From Prasinococcaceae sp. CCMP 1430 (lineage: Eukaryota; Prasinodermophyta; Palmophyllophyceae; Prasinococcales; Prasinococcaceae): a stretch of 64,000 bases of DNA. Of this stretch, positions 20,506-30,836 are shown piece after piece. The notes below the pieces were generated by a model. It worked only from the letters and a program-made list of their open reading frames with translations, did not search any database and was not told the origin of the DNA. Every line of letters begins with the position of its first letter. The first letter of the stretch is position 1. Where the stretch lies: positions 657,744 through 721,743 of the forward strand of contig RQSC01000029.1 in the NCBI GenBank assembly GCA_013416795.1, given 5' to 3'. The position numbers were made by a program, and so were the translations under genes.

Positions 20506-20904
20506 TTAGATGTCGTACTTGGCAGGCGTTTTCCTCGGACGCAGCGAGCGGCCCGGCGTTTTCCTGGTCCTGGGGGTCTTCATGGGCGACACCGAGCGCG
20601 CCGGCGGGCTGGGCGAGCGCGACGGGGTCTTCTTCTTGGCGGGCGTCTTCTTGGCGGGCGTCTTCTTGGCAGGCGTCTTCTTGGCGGGCGTCTTCTTGGC
20701 GGGCGCCTTCTTTGCGGGCGTCTTCTTGGCCGCGGCGGCGCGGCCGCGCTTCGGCTGCGTGCGCGGTGACACCGGCGGCGACACCGCCTTGGCCTTCGCG
20801 GCCTTCTTCGCGGGCTTCTTCTTGGCGACGAGCGTCCACAGCCAGAGCGCGGCGATGAAGCTGAACGTCGCCGCGCACACGTAGTACGCCACCGTAGCGT
20901 CCAT
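20506..20904 (-). CDS. membrane-anchored protein with histone H1-like KKTPA repeat tail
   Basis: 132 residues from ATG 20902-20904. Residues 1 to about 30 ([26 protein letters not shown]) form one strongly hydrophobic segment, immediately followed by a Lys-rich cytosolic/nucleoplasmic tail: [28 protein letters not shown], then five or six copies of [14 protein letters not shown] encoded by a 15-bp DNA repeat at about 20633-20740, and [18 protein letters not shown]. The tail looks like the C-terminal domain of histone H1 with TP/SP sites ([12 protein letters not shown]) that suit CDK phosphorylation. There is no H1 globular domain. Function unknown; tethering DNA or chromatin to a membrane such as the nuclear envelope is an inference. 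Confidence 0.62.
   Translation of the reverse strand: MDATVAYYVCAATFSFIAALWLWTLVAKKKPAKKAAKAKAVSPPVSPRTQPKRGRAAAAKKTPAKKAPAKKTPAKKTPAKKTPAKKTPAKKKTPSRSPSPPARSVSPMKTPRTRKTPGRSLRPRKTPAKYDI
20633..20740 (-). repeat. 15-bp tandem repeat encoding KKTPA
   Basis: Units of the type TTCTTGGCGGGCGTC recur head to tail, with a few base changes (one unit GGCGCCTTCTTTGC) and a KK-to-KKK length change, all in frame within the H1-like tail gene. Confidence 0.85.
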
Positions 20905-21830
20905 GGTCGCCCGCGGGGGGTGGGAGGTGGGGTACGACCCGTGCGTGTGCTGCACGCGGTGTGGCGCTCCGCCGCCCGGCCGCCGCGCCCGCGCCCCGCC
21001 GCACCGCGCGCGCCGCCGCCGAGCGACGCCGTTCGAAACCGGAGAGCTAACAACGCCTCGCAAATGCCACGGAGTCCGAATTCGACCGAATCCGCGCATT
21101 GTGACATCGAAATGACATATCAAGCCCGAAACCGCGGCGTCGAAATAGCTGAATCGTAGGGGATTTTCGCGGCGTGGTATCGCCGCGGCGGACCGGGGGG
21201 GGCGAGCGAAAATGAGGGGCAAAAGTCAACAACGGACGTTTTTTCCCGCGGATCTTTCTAATTTAAATGCGCACATCCGTGTAATAATTAATCCAAATAA
21301 TAGAATAAAACCACGTGAAGTAATTCCGCGAAAATGTTGGCTAACAACGGCGCGCGCTGCGCGCGCGCGCCGGCGCGGCGCGCGCGCGTCGCCGCGCGAT
21401 ACGCGCAAACCGCGGCGATCAAAAATTTTCAGATGATCAAAATATAATGTAAAGTATTCGGAAAGTGCGCATATGAGCGCGCTTCCGCTGCCGTCGCGGA
21501 CGCTCCCTCCAGAAAAAAAACGCGTGCGGTTTGATGGCGCCGTCCGGCGCACACGCCAACGGGCACCCGCGGACCTCGCCGCGCGTGCCTGTGGCAGACC
21601 GGCCACACACACAAAAAAAAGGTCAAAAATCGCCACGGGAGGGTTGGACTTCGAGGTCAATCGGGTTTTATGGTACGTGGGCTGTGAAAGGGTACACGTG
21701 CGGGGGCTGGGACGTCGGATGCGTGAGGGGGGTACAGGTACAGCACATGCCATGCAGGGCATCATCGCGAGCGCGTGCGCGCGCGCGGGCGCGCGCACGG
21801 ACGACCCCGCCGGCCTGCCGCTCGTCCTCT
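20905..21830. other. intergenic region with a strongly AT-rich island
   Basis: 926 nt upstream of the H1-tail gene and downstream of the CFAP73 stop. 21230-21330 and 21415-21470 are AT-rich (for example AATTTAAATGCGC, AATAATTAATCC), separated by a CG-alternating block (21352-21400). No supportable ORF. Confidence 0.4.
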
Positions 21831-23000
21831 CTAGCTCTTCTTCTGATGTTGCCACTGCTTGCAGATGTAGCCCAGGTCGGACATGAAGTCGCCCACCACG
21901 GTGATCTGATCCAGCGGACTGGTGTAGTCGGGGTGGTTCACGCGCGAGCGGGCCTGAGAGTGCGCGGGCGGACGGGCGTGCGTGCGCGAGGGCGATGGTT
22001 GCGCGTGTGAGCATTGGTTGGATGCTGGCCTGGCATGCGTGCCACCGTGTGCATCTCCTGCCATGGGCACGCATGCGCAACTTTCGCGAGGGTACACGTG
22101 CTCATGTGCATGCGCGTGCGCGCATCACTACCGCGCGCGCACCTTGGACCTGAGGAAGAGATTCTCGGTCGCCGCGCGCACCTGCCCCACTTGGAGCGTC
22201 TTCTTCGAGGCCGCCTGGTCGGAGGCATCAAAGCCCGTCTGCTTGATCCCCGTCTCGCGCTCGCGCTCCTCCAGCGCCTTCTTCGTGTCCGACACAGTGT
22301 TGTTCTGCTGCAGCTGCTCGTCTGTGCGCGCCTTGACGTAAGCCTGCAGTTGCACGCGTGTGTTCTCCTGCGAGTCCTCCGTGGCCGCCGCGTGCGCGCG
22401 CAGGTCGGCGTTGGTCGCCTTGAGCGTCTCGAAGCGCAGCAGCAAGTCGTTGATTTCATGGTACTCGTCGGCCGTCTCGAGCACGGTCTCGAGGTACTGT
22501 TGTGTGCGAAGCATCTTGCGCACGATTGGACCTTCGGTGACCTTGCGGCGACGCAGCTCGCTGAGCGTTTCGTTCAGGCGCGTGACCTCGGCCTCCTTGA
22601 CATGGCGCGTCTTGATCTCGTCGGCGGCCTTCTTCTCTGCGCGCGTGCGCTTGGCGTCGTTGTCCTGCAGGAACTTGGAGAAGCGGATGAGGCTCTCTTG
22701 CAGCTCGAGGTCCTTCTTCTTTAGCCGCTCCTCGCGGCGCTTGAACATCTCCTCCTTGCGATTGAACTCCTCCTTCTGCGCCTCGAGCGCCTCCTGCACC
22801 TCGAACATCAACCTCCGCTTCTCCAGCAGCCGCGTGATCGGCGACACGTCGTCGAGCACTAGGACATGGCGCGCCTGCGAGTTGCCCTCCACCGCGCTCG
22901 TCGTACTCGCGCCAGAGCCAGCAGCCGCGCTGGGGCCAGCGTGTGTTTGTGCGCCCATGTGCAAGCCGCTACTCGCGCCAGGTGCGGCGCTGGCCATCAT
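21831..23000 (-). CDS. CFAP73/CCDC42-family flagellar coiled-coil protein
   Basis: Two exons, 23000..22143 and 21953..21831 (326 residues; CCDC42 about 316), donor AAG/GTGCGC, acceptor CTCTCAG, phase 0, stop TAG. After a 45-residue variable head, the core ITRLLEKRRLMFEVQEALEA, KEEFNRKEEMFKRREERLKK, LELQESLIRFSKFLQDNDAK RTRAEKKA and RTQQYLETVLETADEYHEIN matches the DUF4200 coiled coil of CCDC42/CFAP73 (MIA2 in Chlamydomonas). These proteins belong to the axonemal modifier-of-inner-arms complex or sperm tail structures. The C-terminal exon (SPLDQITVVGDFMSDLGYIC) fits the conserved end. It indicates a motile flagellated stage. Confidence 0.85.
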
Positions 23001-24103
23001 AGCCGTGCGTGCCTATGCGCGCGCCCACGCGCCCGCGTCGCCGCGGGAGAGTTGCACGTGCCCCGCGTCCGCCCGGGAACGCGCGCCCGCGTGGTCGTCT
23101 CGCACGCCGGGGCCGATGCTCCAGCCCGCGCCCGCGCGCGGGGCTTGCACGCGCCCGCGGATGCGCACGGCACCAGCCTGCGCCTCCCGCAGCGTCAGAC
23201 CGCCGCGTGCACGCACCCCGTCCTGCACCCTCCGCCCGCGCCCCCTCAGCGGTGCCCTCGCCGCGCACCGCTTGTGGCGCGACGCGCCCGCCCACTTGAG
23301 GAAGCCGCCATTCCATCGCCTCCTTCTTGCCCATGAGGACGCTGTTGACCGCGCGCTCCGAAAGCGGCGCGCCGCGCTCGCCCGCAGAATGAGTTAACCC
23401 TACAAACTTCGCACAAATTTAAAATCATATGGTGTTCATTCTACCCTAACTCAACCCAAACCCTTGTACCGTGCGAATTCGCATGCGCGCCTCTGCGTGG
23501 AGACTTCTGCCATCCTCATCTGACGCGCGCGCGCTCGGTCGGGGAACGCGGGCCCTTGCGGCGATGGGAGGGACGCGCGTGGGCGGGGTGGGGCGGGGGT
23601 GGCGCGGGGATGGCTGGCTGAGGGGGGGGAATGGGACGGGCCCGGAGCACGGGCAGGGAGCGGCGCAGTCGGTCCGGGCAGGGCGGATGCCCTGACCGGC
23701 CGAGCGCGCGCGCTCGCGCTGGCTGGCTGGTGCCCCCGCCCGGCCTGCGCTTGGAGGGGCATATGGCTGGCTGGCTGCTGCTGGCGGCTCGGAACTTGGG
23801 GAGCGTAGGGTGATGCCTGGCAGGGCATCGAGGTTCCCCTGGCTGGAAGTTTCTTTCACGTCCTTGGTTGGTTGGGGAACAGCCGGGGGGCGCCAGTTGT
23901 CGCGTTCCCCCGGGCGCGCGGAAGCGGCGCGCCGCCGAGCGCTCCGGCCGGGGGCCGAGGGCCGGGGGGACGCCACAGCGCGTGCGGGCGCGGGCACGCG
24001 GCGGGCGCGCGGCGACGGCGAGCGGCGCGGGGAACCGTGTCGCGGTGACAAGGAAGGAGCGCGCGAGCGCGAGCGCGGGCGCAAGAACTGTCGCGCGACG
24101 GAG
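23001..24103. promoter_or_regulatory. divergent intergenic region with telomere-like motifs
   Basis: 1.1 kb between the CFAP73 start (minus) and the small basic protein start (plus). At 23391-23465 an AT-richer patch contains TTAACCCTAC and ACCCTAAC motifs and AACCCAAACCC. The rest is GC-rich and shows only compositional frames. Confidence 0.4.
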
Positions 24104-24666
24104 ATGCCGCCCCGCGCGGCGCCGTCGGGGTCGCCGCACGCCGACGCGATGCGCACGGCCCAGGCCTCGCGCAAGCGGGCGGCCCGCGTTGCCCTCGCCG
24201 GTGGGGACGGGCCGGGTTGCTGGTGCTGGCTTGTCACTGTTGAGGAGGCAGCACACTCGCGGCGGCAGCGGCTCGGCAGAGCTGAGAACACGGGCACGCT
24301 TGCGAGGCTCACGGCCGTTAACGGCGCGTACTACCGCTTCGCCTCGGAGGTGTGCGCGCCACGTCCACTGTGTTTGCGTGCGTACACATAAGGATGCGTG
24401 CGCTCCTGCGAGCGCGCTCGATGGCTCGCGCAAAATCGAGCTGTGAACGCGCTGCTGACCCTCCTACCGCTCATCGGACGATCTTTCCCACGCAGACGCG
24501 TCCCAAAAAGAAGCGGCGGCAACGGCACCACTTGTTGCACGAGAACGAGTTCTTCCTCGGCTGGGTGCGCTCCGGTGAGGATGCGGACGGCGACGTCGTC
24601 ACAGGCGACGTGCTCGAGCCTACCTGGCAGGAACTGAGCCACATCGACCTTGGTGTGGAGGAGTAA
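24104..24666 (+). CDS. small basic protein with NLS-like motif, unknown function
   Basis: Two exons, 24104..24349 and 24496..24666 (138 residues), donor GAG/GTGTGC, acceptor CACGCAG, phase 0. The N-terminal half is Ala/Arg rich; the junction region reads LTAVNGAYYRFASE then TRPKKKRRQRHHLLHENEFF LGWVRSGED, ending in an acidic WQELSHIDLGVEE. KKKRRQR resembles a nuclear localisation signal. I do not recognise the family. It converges on ALG6 (95 nt between stops). The coherent splice and protein-like C-terminal exon support a real gene. Confidence 0.5.
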
Positions 24667-24761
24667 CATGCGGGGGAAGCGTGAGATATCTGAGCAGCGC
24701 AGCACCGACCGACGGCGACGACGCACACGCCGGCGCGCGCCTCGCGTAGTACTCTCAATTA

Positions 24762-26772
24762 TTATTGCCATTTCTTCTGTGCCGCCGCTGATGACCCAGT
24801 GCAGTCATCATCGTCGGCATCACAACGAAGCTGCGCGAGCGTACCGCAGGCGAGCGCCACCAGCACGTGAGCAGCGCTGTACGCCGAGCCTAGTGCGTCG
24901 TGCAGATACGGCAGTGCAGGCGGCGGGGCAACGAAGATGGCCAGAGCGTGTAACACTGCTACGCCGAGCAGAGACACGACGACGACCGGCCACATGAGGC
25001 AGGAGAAGTCCGTCAGGCGTGAACTCCGGACCCCACTGCCCTCGCCACCCTTCCATGCTCTGGTCTTGCTTTTGTCGTCGTCGACGCCCTGAATGCCCGC
25101 AGTCTCGGCGTGCCCCTTCGCACTCGCATCGCTGTGGTCCAGCGCACCGTAGAGCACCGCGTGCAGCAGCAGCAGCGCGGCGTACGCCACCGCCTGGCCG
25201 TCCTTGTGTAGCAGCGGCCACATCGAAAAAGCACCGATGGCCTGCGCCCAGCCAGCCAGGACCGGGTGCTCACCAGCCAAGAGAGTGAGTGGCAGCAGCG
25301 GCAAGAGGATAGACTTCTCGTGCACCTGTACGCGCGCGGCGCGCGTACGAGCCACGCGCGGGTGTCAGGCGGGCCGCCGCGCTTTGTGCGCGCCAACACG
25401 CGCACGCGCGTGCCGTCGAATATACGCCTGCCGGCGCTTGTGGCGCACCTGGAAAGAGAACAGGAAGAAGGCAAGCGAGCAGTTCATCAGGCACAGCAGG
25501 AAACCTCGGCGGCTAGGGCGCACCACCTGGTGGCATACCGCCGGCGCCATGGCTACGAGCGTCGCGAGCAGGCACAACACCGGCATGAGCTGTGGTGGCA
25601 CCAAGCGCTTCCACTTGATGGCCAGGCTCGAGGCGCACCAGAAATTCGCCACGTAGTCCTCAAAGAGGCCGCGTGAGAAGGGAAATAACCTTCTGACGAC
25701 CTGGGTCGCGGCGTCGGCAGAGCCCAACCATGGCGCCCACAAGAGAACAAAGACGCCAATGACGGTCGCTCCAAGTCGGCACACCTGAGCAGCGACGCGC
25801 GCCGCGCCGGCGGCGCCGCTGCACTGGCCCTGCGGATGCGCCTTGCGTCAGCCTTGGGCTCTCACTCAGTTTGCTCCCTCGCTCTCGAACGCTCCAACAC
25901 GCACAAGGGCAAGAGCGCTGGTTGCTCGTACGCACCTTCCCCCGTCGCAGCGCTTTGCCGAGCATGTATGCAAAAAAGGCCGGCGCGTAGTAGAGCGCCA
26001 TCTGCTTGTGGTTAAGCGCCAGGGCAAACGCGACCGCGCCTGCGATGTCAGCACCTCTCATAGCGAGAGCTGCGCCTGCAATGCTCAGGCCCAGGCTCAC
26101 GCCGTTGTACTGAAAGTGCCCGTGGTCGATGAGCAGCAGGCAAGGCTGCAGAGCGAGCGCGGCGAACGCGCGCAGGGCACGCTTCTCGCCTCGACCATCG
26201 CCTGGCTTCCTCCCGCCTTGGCGCGAGTAGTACGCCATCGCAGCAGCGTAACACGCAGGAAGGTAGCACATCACATCGCCAAGGATGACGCTCAAGCGCA
26301 TGGCCGCCTTGCTCGCCTCCGACTCGAAGCCGCGGCTCCGCTTGCCGAGCGCGAGCGCCTCCGGCCCTGCGAGCGCCGCGACGAGCCCCCCGCACGCGCG
26401 CGAGTGGTACGCCGTCAGTGGCGGGTAATCGAGGCCCCAGTACTGCAGGTCGTTGTGCTCGCCCTGCTCGTACCACTCGCGCGCCGGCAGGTGCAGCGTG
26501 AGCTCCATCCAGTGGCGCTGCGCTTCGTAGTCGCCGTACATCGGCGGCGTGGATTCGCCCGAGTGTGGCCCGAGCCCGACGGCGGCGCGCGCCACAAGCG
26601 CAGCCACCGCCACGCACGGCGCGCCGAGCGCGCCGAGCGCGTCCATCGTGCCCGGCGTGGCGAAGCGGCGCGTTGGCGAGCGGGCCAGCGGGCCCGCCGG
26701 CGGGCCCCGGCAGACCACCGCAGGAGCCGCGCGGCTTGTGGCATCCATCCTGGAGCGAGGATGTTGAGCCAT
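24762..26772 (-). CDS. ALG6: dolichyl-P-Glc:Man9GlcNAc2-PP-dolichol alpha-1,3-glucosyltransferase
   Basis: Three exons, 26772..25936, 25829..25449 and 25325..24762 (593 residues), phase 0 throughout. Exon 1 has the ALG6/ALG8 signatures PPMYGDYEAQRHWMELTLHL, REWYEQGEHNDLQYWGLDYP PLTAYHS and SRGFES, with luminal Asp residues of the GT57 family. Exon 2 ends LFPFSRGLFEDYVANFWC ... FFLFSFQ and exon 3 starts VHEKSILLPLLPLTLL, the invariant VHEKSIL motif. Multiple hydrophobic helices agree with an ER multipass GT-C enzyme that adds the first glucose to the lipid-linked N-glycan precursor. YWGLDYPPL with EAQRHWME favours ALG6 over ALG8. The start could instead be the internal Met at about 26646. C-terminal residues are extended relative to human ALG6 (507). 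Confidence 0.88.
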
Positions 26773-26999
26773 ATCAAAATCAAATCACGGTGGTGAAGCC
26801 GATGCCGGCGGAACCTGCCGTGTGGAAGGTGCTGATCGCCCCCCCATCACCCCCACCCCCATCCACCCCTCCTCCCTCCCGTTGCACGCCAGCGCCTACC
26901 CGCGTGCCCATGGCGCGCGCACCAGCGCCCTGCAGGCGCGGCTGGAAGCGAACGTGGTGATTAGTGGCGTTAAAAATGAGGCGCACGAAAGCAGCCGGC

Positions 27000-29372
27000 C
27001 TACACCTCCGCTCCTGCCCACTCGATGGGGCCGAGGTCCTCGGCGAGCCACGGATGCTTCAGTGCCTCTGCCGCCGTCGGCCGCTCCTCAGGGTCGCGCG
27101 TAAGCAGGTGCTCCACGAAGGCGACCAGCCCCTTCGGGGCGCCGGGCATCTGCGACGCGAGAGTTGTGCGCTTGGGAACCAGGTAGCTGAAGCGTTCGTC
27201 CTCCCCACGCTCGAAGATCCTGCCCTGTCGCGTAAAGTACTTGTGCGCGTGTCGCGAGGGCTCCAGGACCGTTGGCGGGAAGGGGCCATTGAGCGCTACC
27301 ACACGAGCCAGGAGTGAAGCAGGTCCATCGTTCTGGAATAGCACGACGCCGCTCCACAGCTCGGCGAGGATGCATCCCAGCGACCAAATGTCGATGCCCT
27401 GTGAGTACGGCGCGCCGATGATCACCTCCGGCGCGCGGTAGTTGCGACTCTGTACGTAGCTGCTTAGATGGTCCGTGAGGAAACAAGAACTTCCGAGGTC
27501 GATCACCTTGATGTCGCACGTTTTGGGGTCGCGGATGAGGATATTTTCGGGTTTCAGGTCGCAGTGGATCAGACCCAGAGAGTGGATGAACGCGAGTCCC
27601 TCGAGCACCTGACGAGCGATGCGCTGGAGCCGCGCGGGCACGAAATACGGCGCGTCGGTCCGCTCGCGCAGGCTCTTCTGCCACTCGTACAGATTGGACT
27701 GCAGCAGCTCGCACACTATGAACAGATGCTCGCGATGGTAGAAGTAGTCGAATAGCCGGAGGATGTGTTTCTCATCGGCAGGGTCGCATGAGTTCACGTA
27801 CTGCGAGGAATGGCGCGCACGCAGCGCGATCGTCAGCTGTTGCTTGTCACTGATGCGCGACCACCGGGCAGAGAGCGCCCTTCAGCGCCGCACCTTGAGC
27901 AATTTGATCTCATCGAGGCTTTGGTCGAAGAAGTCCTTATTGTTCTTGATGATCTTCATGCACACCATGGTGCCATTCTGCAAGTCCAGCGTCTGGATCG
28001 CAGTGCTGAACGCAGCCGAGCCAAGCTTGTCAATCACTTGGTATCTGCCTGCGATAACCTCGCCAAGCTGCACGGGAAAGTCCTTGCATTCCTCGAAGCC
28101 GGTGTGCCGTCGCCGATGGATCACCCGCAGCGTAAATGTCTCGTACTCCTCGCCCATGGCCTCCATACTAGCGCTGTCAGGCCTTCCACCGTGCGCCCGG
28201 CCGCCGCCGAGATGTCCCCCAATGCCTAAGCTTCCGCGGCTGCCCATGCTACTGCGCGAGCCCAGCAGGCTGCGCAGCGCGTTCATGTCGTAGAAGCCGG
28301 CCTTTTGGCCCATCTCGCCATGCTGGTCACTTCCACGCGAGGGGGGTACCTCGTTGGTCCTCGCTGAGATCACCTCAGCCTCCGAGGTCGACGGCCGCAT
28401 CTGATCCTCCCCAGCCCCGGCGCCGCCAGGCACGCCCGCATCCGAGAAGCTCGTCCTGCGCCGGCGCCGGCGCTGCCTGCGCGCCTGCCAATTTCCCACC
28501 TCGCTCTCGTCTCCGATTGTGTCGTCGCCTTCCTGCGGCTGCGCGCCGCCCTCCTCCACCTCGTCCCCCGTCTCCGGATTCGACGGGAACAGCGCGTCGC
28601 CATCCATCGGCGGAGTCTCCGGGAGCACCGGGAAGGAAAATCCGCCACCACCGCCTCCACCGCCGCCGTCGAGCCCGCCGGCCTCGCTGCGCTCTTCCTC
28701 TTTCAGGCCTCCGAGGACGTCCCCGATTTCGTTCCCACTGTCCAGGTCCAAGGAGATCTCCCTGCGGTGCTTCCCGCGCGGCGCCCGCTCGCGGCTGCTG
28801 CCGTCGGCCCCCTCGGCGCCCCCATCAGCACCCTCTTCGGAGCCTCCCTCCTCGGCGCCTCCGTCCTCGGCGCCCTCGTCGGCGCTGGCGAAGTCATCGC
28901 TCAGCGTCATGTCCCCCTCGTGAGTGCTGTCCAGCTCGTCCTCTTTGCTCCCGCTAGCGTTCCCGTCGCCGTCATCGTCCGTCTCCTCATCCGTGAGCGA
29001 ACCAACCAGCTCTTCCCCGTAGAAGCGCTCCATGTCGTCGACTGGCACGCGGTAGTAGCCCAATTCGTCCTCCTCCCAGCTCTCGTCCATCTCGGGTGGG
29101 CACGAGTCAGCAGGGCTCAGCGGCGGGGCCGGACGCGAGCGAGCAGCAGAGCCAGACGCGCTGCTGCGCGTGGCGCTGCTCGCGCCACTGCTGGGCCGCG
29201 ACGCCACGGCATCCTCATCGCGCGCATCCGATACCGCCACGCGCTCGGCTCCCGCTCCGACAGCGGTCCCCTTCCCTGCTTCCCCGGCACGCGCCAGCGC
29301 CGCCTCGAGGAGATTCGCCGAGCTGTCCTCGCCAGCCTGCCGCAACAACTCGATCGCCCACGCGGCCGACAT
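27000..29372 (-). CDS. DYRK-family protein kinase, plant (DYRKP)-like
   Basis: Two exons, 29372..27894 and 27800..27000 (759 residues), donor AAG/GTGCGG, acceptor CTCGCAG. MSAAWAIELLRQAGEDSSAN at the start looks like a LisH-type helix. Then about 420 residues of acidic/Ser/Gly linker. The kinase begins GEVIAGRYQVIDKLGSAAFS, with VCMKIIKNNKDFFDQSLDEI (catalytic Lys), exon 2 YVNSCDPADEKHILRLFDYF, HCDLKPENIL (HRD is HCD), KVIDLGSSCF (DFG is DLG) and SSYVQSRNYRAPEVIIG, where the second Tyr of the YxY loop is kept and the first is Ser. KNNKDFFDQSLDEI and the HCD/DLG forms are typical of plant-type DYRKs. Autophosphorylation-activated Ser/Thr kinase activity is expected. The Met at 29372 is preferred over upstream frames of odd composition. 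Confidence 0.85.
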
Positions 29373-29914
29373 CCTGGCGGAGGCTGAAGCAGCCGCGAGT
29401 GAGGCCGGGGCGAGCAGCCCGGGCGGGTGCAGGAGGGGCCAGCGACCCTTGCCGCGAGGGGACGCTCGCCGCCAGCAGGGCCGGGGGTCGCGGCCGCTCC
29501 CTGTGGCGCCCCCGCCCGGCAACGCCCAACACCCGCGCGCCAGCGCGCGCTTGTGCGGTCCGCCTCGACGAAATGCTTTTATTCCGCAAACGCTTCCATC
29601 TTTTCGAGTTGACCGCCCAAGAAAAGCGGCCGCGGAAAACGAGAGAGGATCGCGCGTTTGGCGCGCGCCACCGCGCCGCGCGGGGACGCGCATATGGGGT
29701 TTTAAAAAGGGTTTACAGTATACATGTGCTGTGTCTCTGTGTGCCTGTGTACCTGGGGCCACACGGCGCGCGGGCGCGGCGCGCCGCGAGGTGTGGGAGG
29801 GAGCGGGTGGGGGAAGGGCGGCGCGCGGTGCGGGGCCGGTGGGTGTTTGCTGCGGTGGTCGCGTGGGCGCGAGCGCGTGGGCGCGGGCGCGTGGGCGCGA
29901 GCGCGTGGGCGGTG
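29373..29914. promoter_or_regulatory. divergent promoter region with 12-14 bp tandem repeats
   Basis: 540 nt between the DYRK (minus) and selenoprotein S (plus) starts. 29575-29730 is comparatively AT-rich; 29855-29910 carries repeats of GCGCGTGGGCGCGA just upstream of the selenoprotein ATG. No gene is seen. Confidence 0.4.
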
Positions 29915-30436
29915 ATGGCGTTCCCCGGGGACGGCGCGCCGCATGGCACGGCGCCGTTCTACTCGTGGGCGCTTGCGTTCTTGCGCGACTTCCTCGCGGC
30001 GCACGGCTGGTCCATCGTGTTCGGCACGGTCGCGCTCGCGCTCGCGCTGCCGCCGCTGTGCGCCCGGCTGGGCGCCGTACGTGAGCGTCTCGAGGAGAGC
30101 GCAGACCCTGGCAGGCGGGATCGCCTCAACAACGGCGCGGCCGCCGCGCGCGCGCGCCAGCAGGCCGCGCTCGAGAAGGCTGCCGCCGAGCGCCGCGAGC
30201 AGGAGCGCGCACAGGCCGAGGAGCGCAGGCGCGCGGCGCAGGCGGCGCGCAACGCGCGCACGACCGGCGGCGACAGCGAATCCAGCGAAGCGCTCAAGTC
30301 GCTTGCGTCCACCAAACCCAAGCAAAAGCCCAAGCCCTCATACACCCTCGGCGGTAGCGCAGGAGCGAGCGGGAGCGGCGTCTACCGGCCCGGCGGTCCC
30401 TCTGCGCGCTACCGCAGTCGTGGTGGCTGAAGTTAG
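29915..30436 (+). CDS. SELENOS: selenoprotein S (VIMP) homologue, probable UGA-Sec at 30428-30430
   Basis: From ATG 29915, residues 17-50 (YSWALAFLRDFLAAHGWSIV FGTVALALALPP) give one transmembrane helix, followed by a long charged helix (ARQQAALEKAAAERREQERA, QAEERRRAAQAARNAR) and a Gly/Pro/Ser-rich tail ending PSARYRSRGG. This is the layout of SELENOS/VIMP, an ER protein that recruits p97 to Derlin complexes. The frame meets TGA at 30428, then AGT, then TAG at 30434-30436. Human SELENOS ends GG-Sec-Gly-stop, so the TGA sits where selenocysteine is expected, one codon before the true stop. I therefore call the CDS through TAG (173 residues including Sec). No SECIS element could be confirmed by eye. 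Confidence 0.75.
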
Positions 30437-30836
30437 TGCACGCGGCGGGTGAAGGCTCGCCGCGCCAGCGCCAGCGCGTCCATGCGCACGGGCCGCACGA
30501 GCCTACACCGCCGCGAGCACGCACTTGCCGCTCGCCCACTGAGCGGGACACGTGCCGCCGTGCGGAACGGACAAGAGAGGAGAGAGGAGCAGGTAGCCGG
30601 GACGGCGCGCTATGACGGCGCGCGCGCGCAAGCACGGGCCGAGCCCTCGCCGCAGGCGGGAGGCGACCCACGCCGCGTAGCCTGAGAACACACAGCGCCG
30701 ACCCCACCCCTCAACACCTGTAATTGTGCTGTACCATACAAGCTTTTGCAATCTTCTGACCGGCGCAGCCCGCGGTTGCCACACTACGCGCGCGCGCACG
30801 CGTTCGCGCAGGAGCGCGCTCGCGCCCAGCCGCCCG

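Noticed and set aside
30437-30836. SECIS element downstream of the selenoprotein S UGA
   Set aside because: I examined ATGA at 30612-30615 followed by AA 14 nt later, and a GGCTCG/CGAGCC stem at about 30454-30508. Neither gives the required quartet plus helix II with an apical AA. I cannot claim a SECIS by eye; a covariance search is needed.
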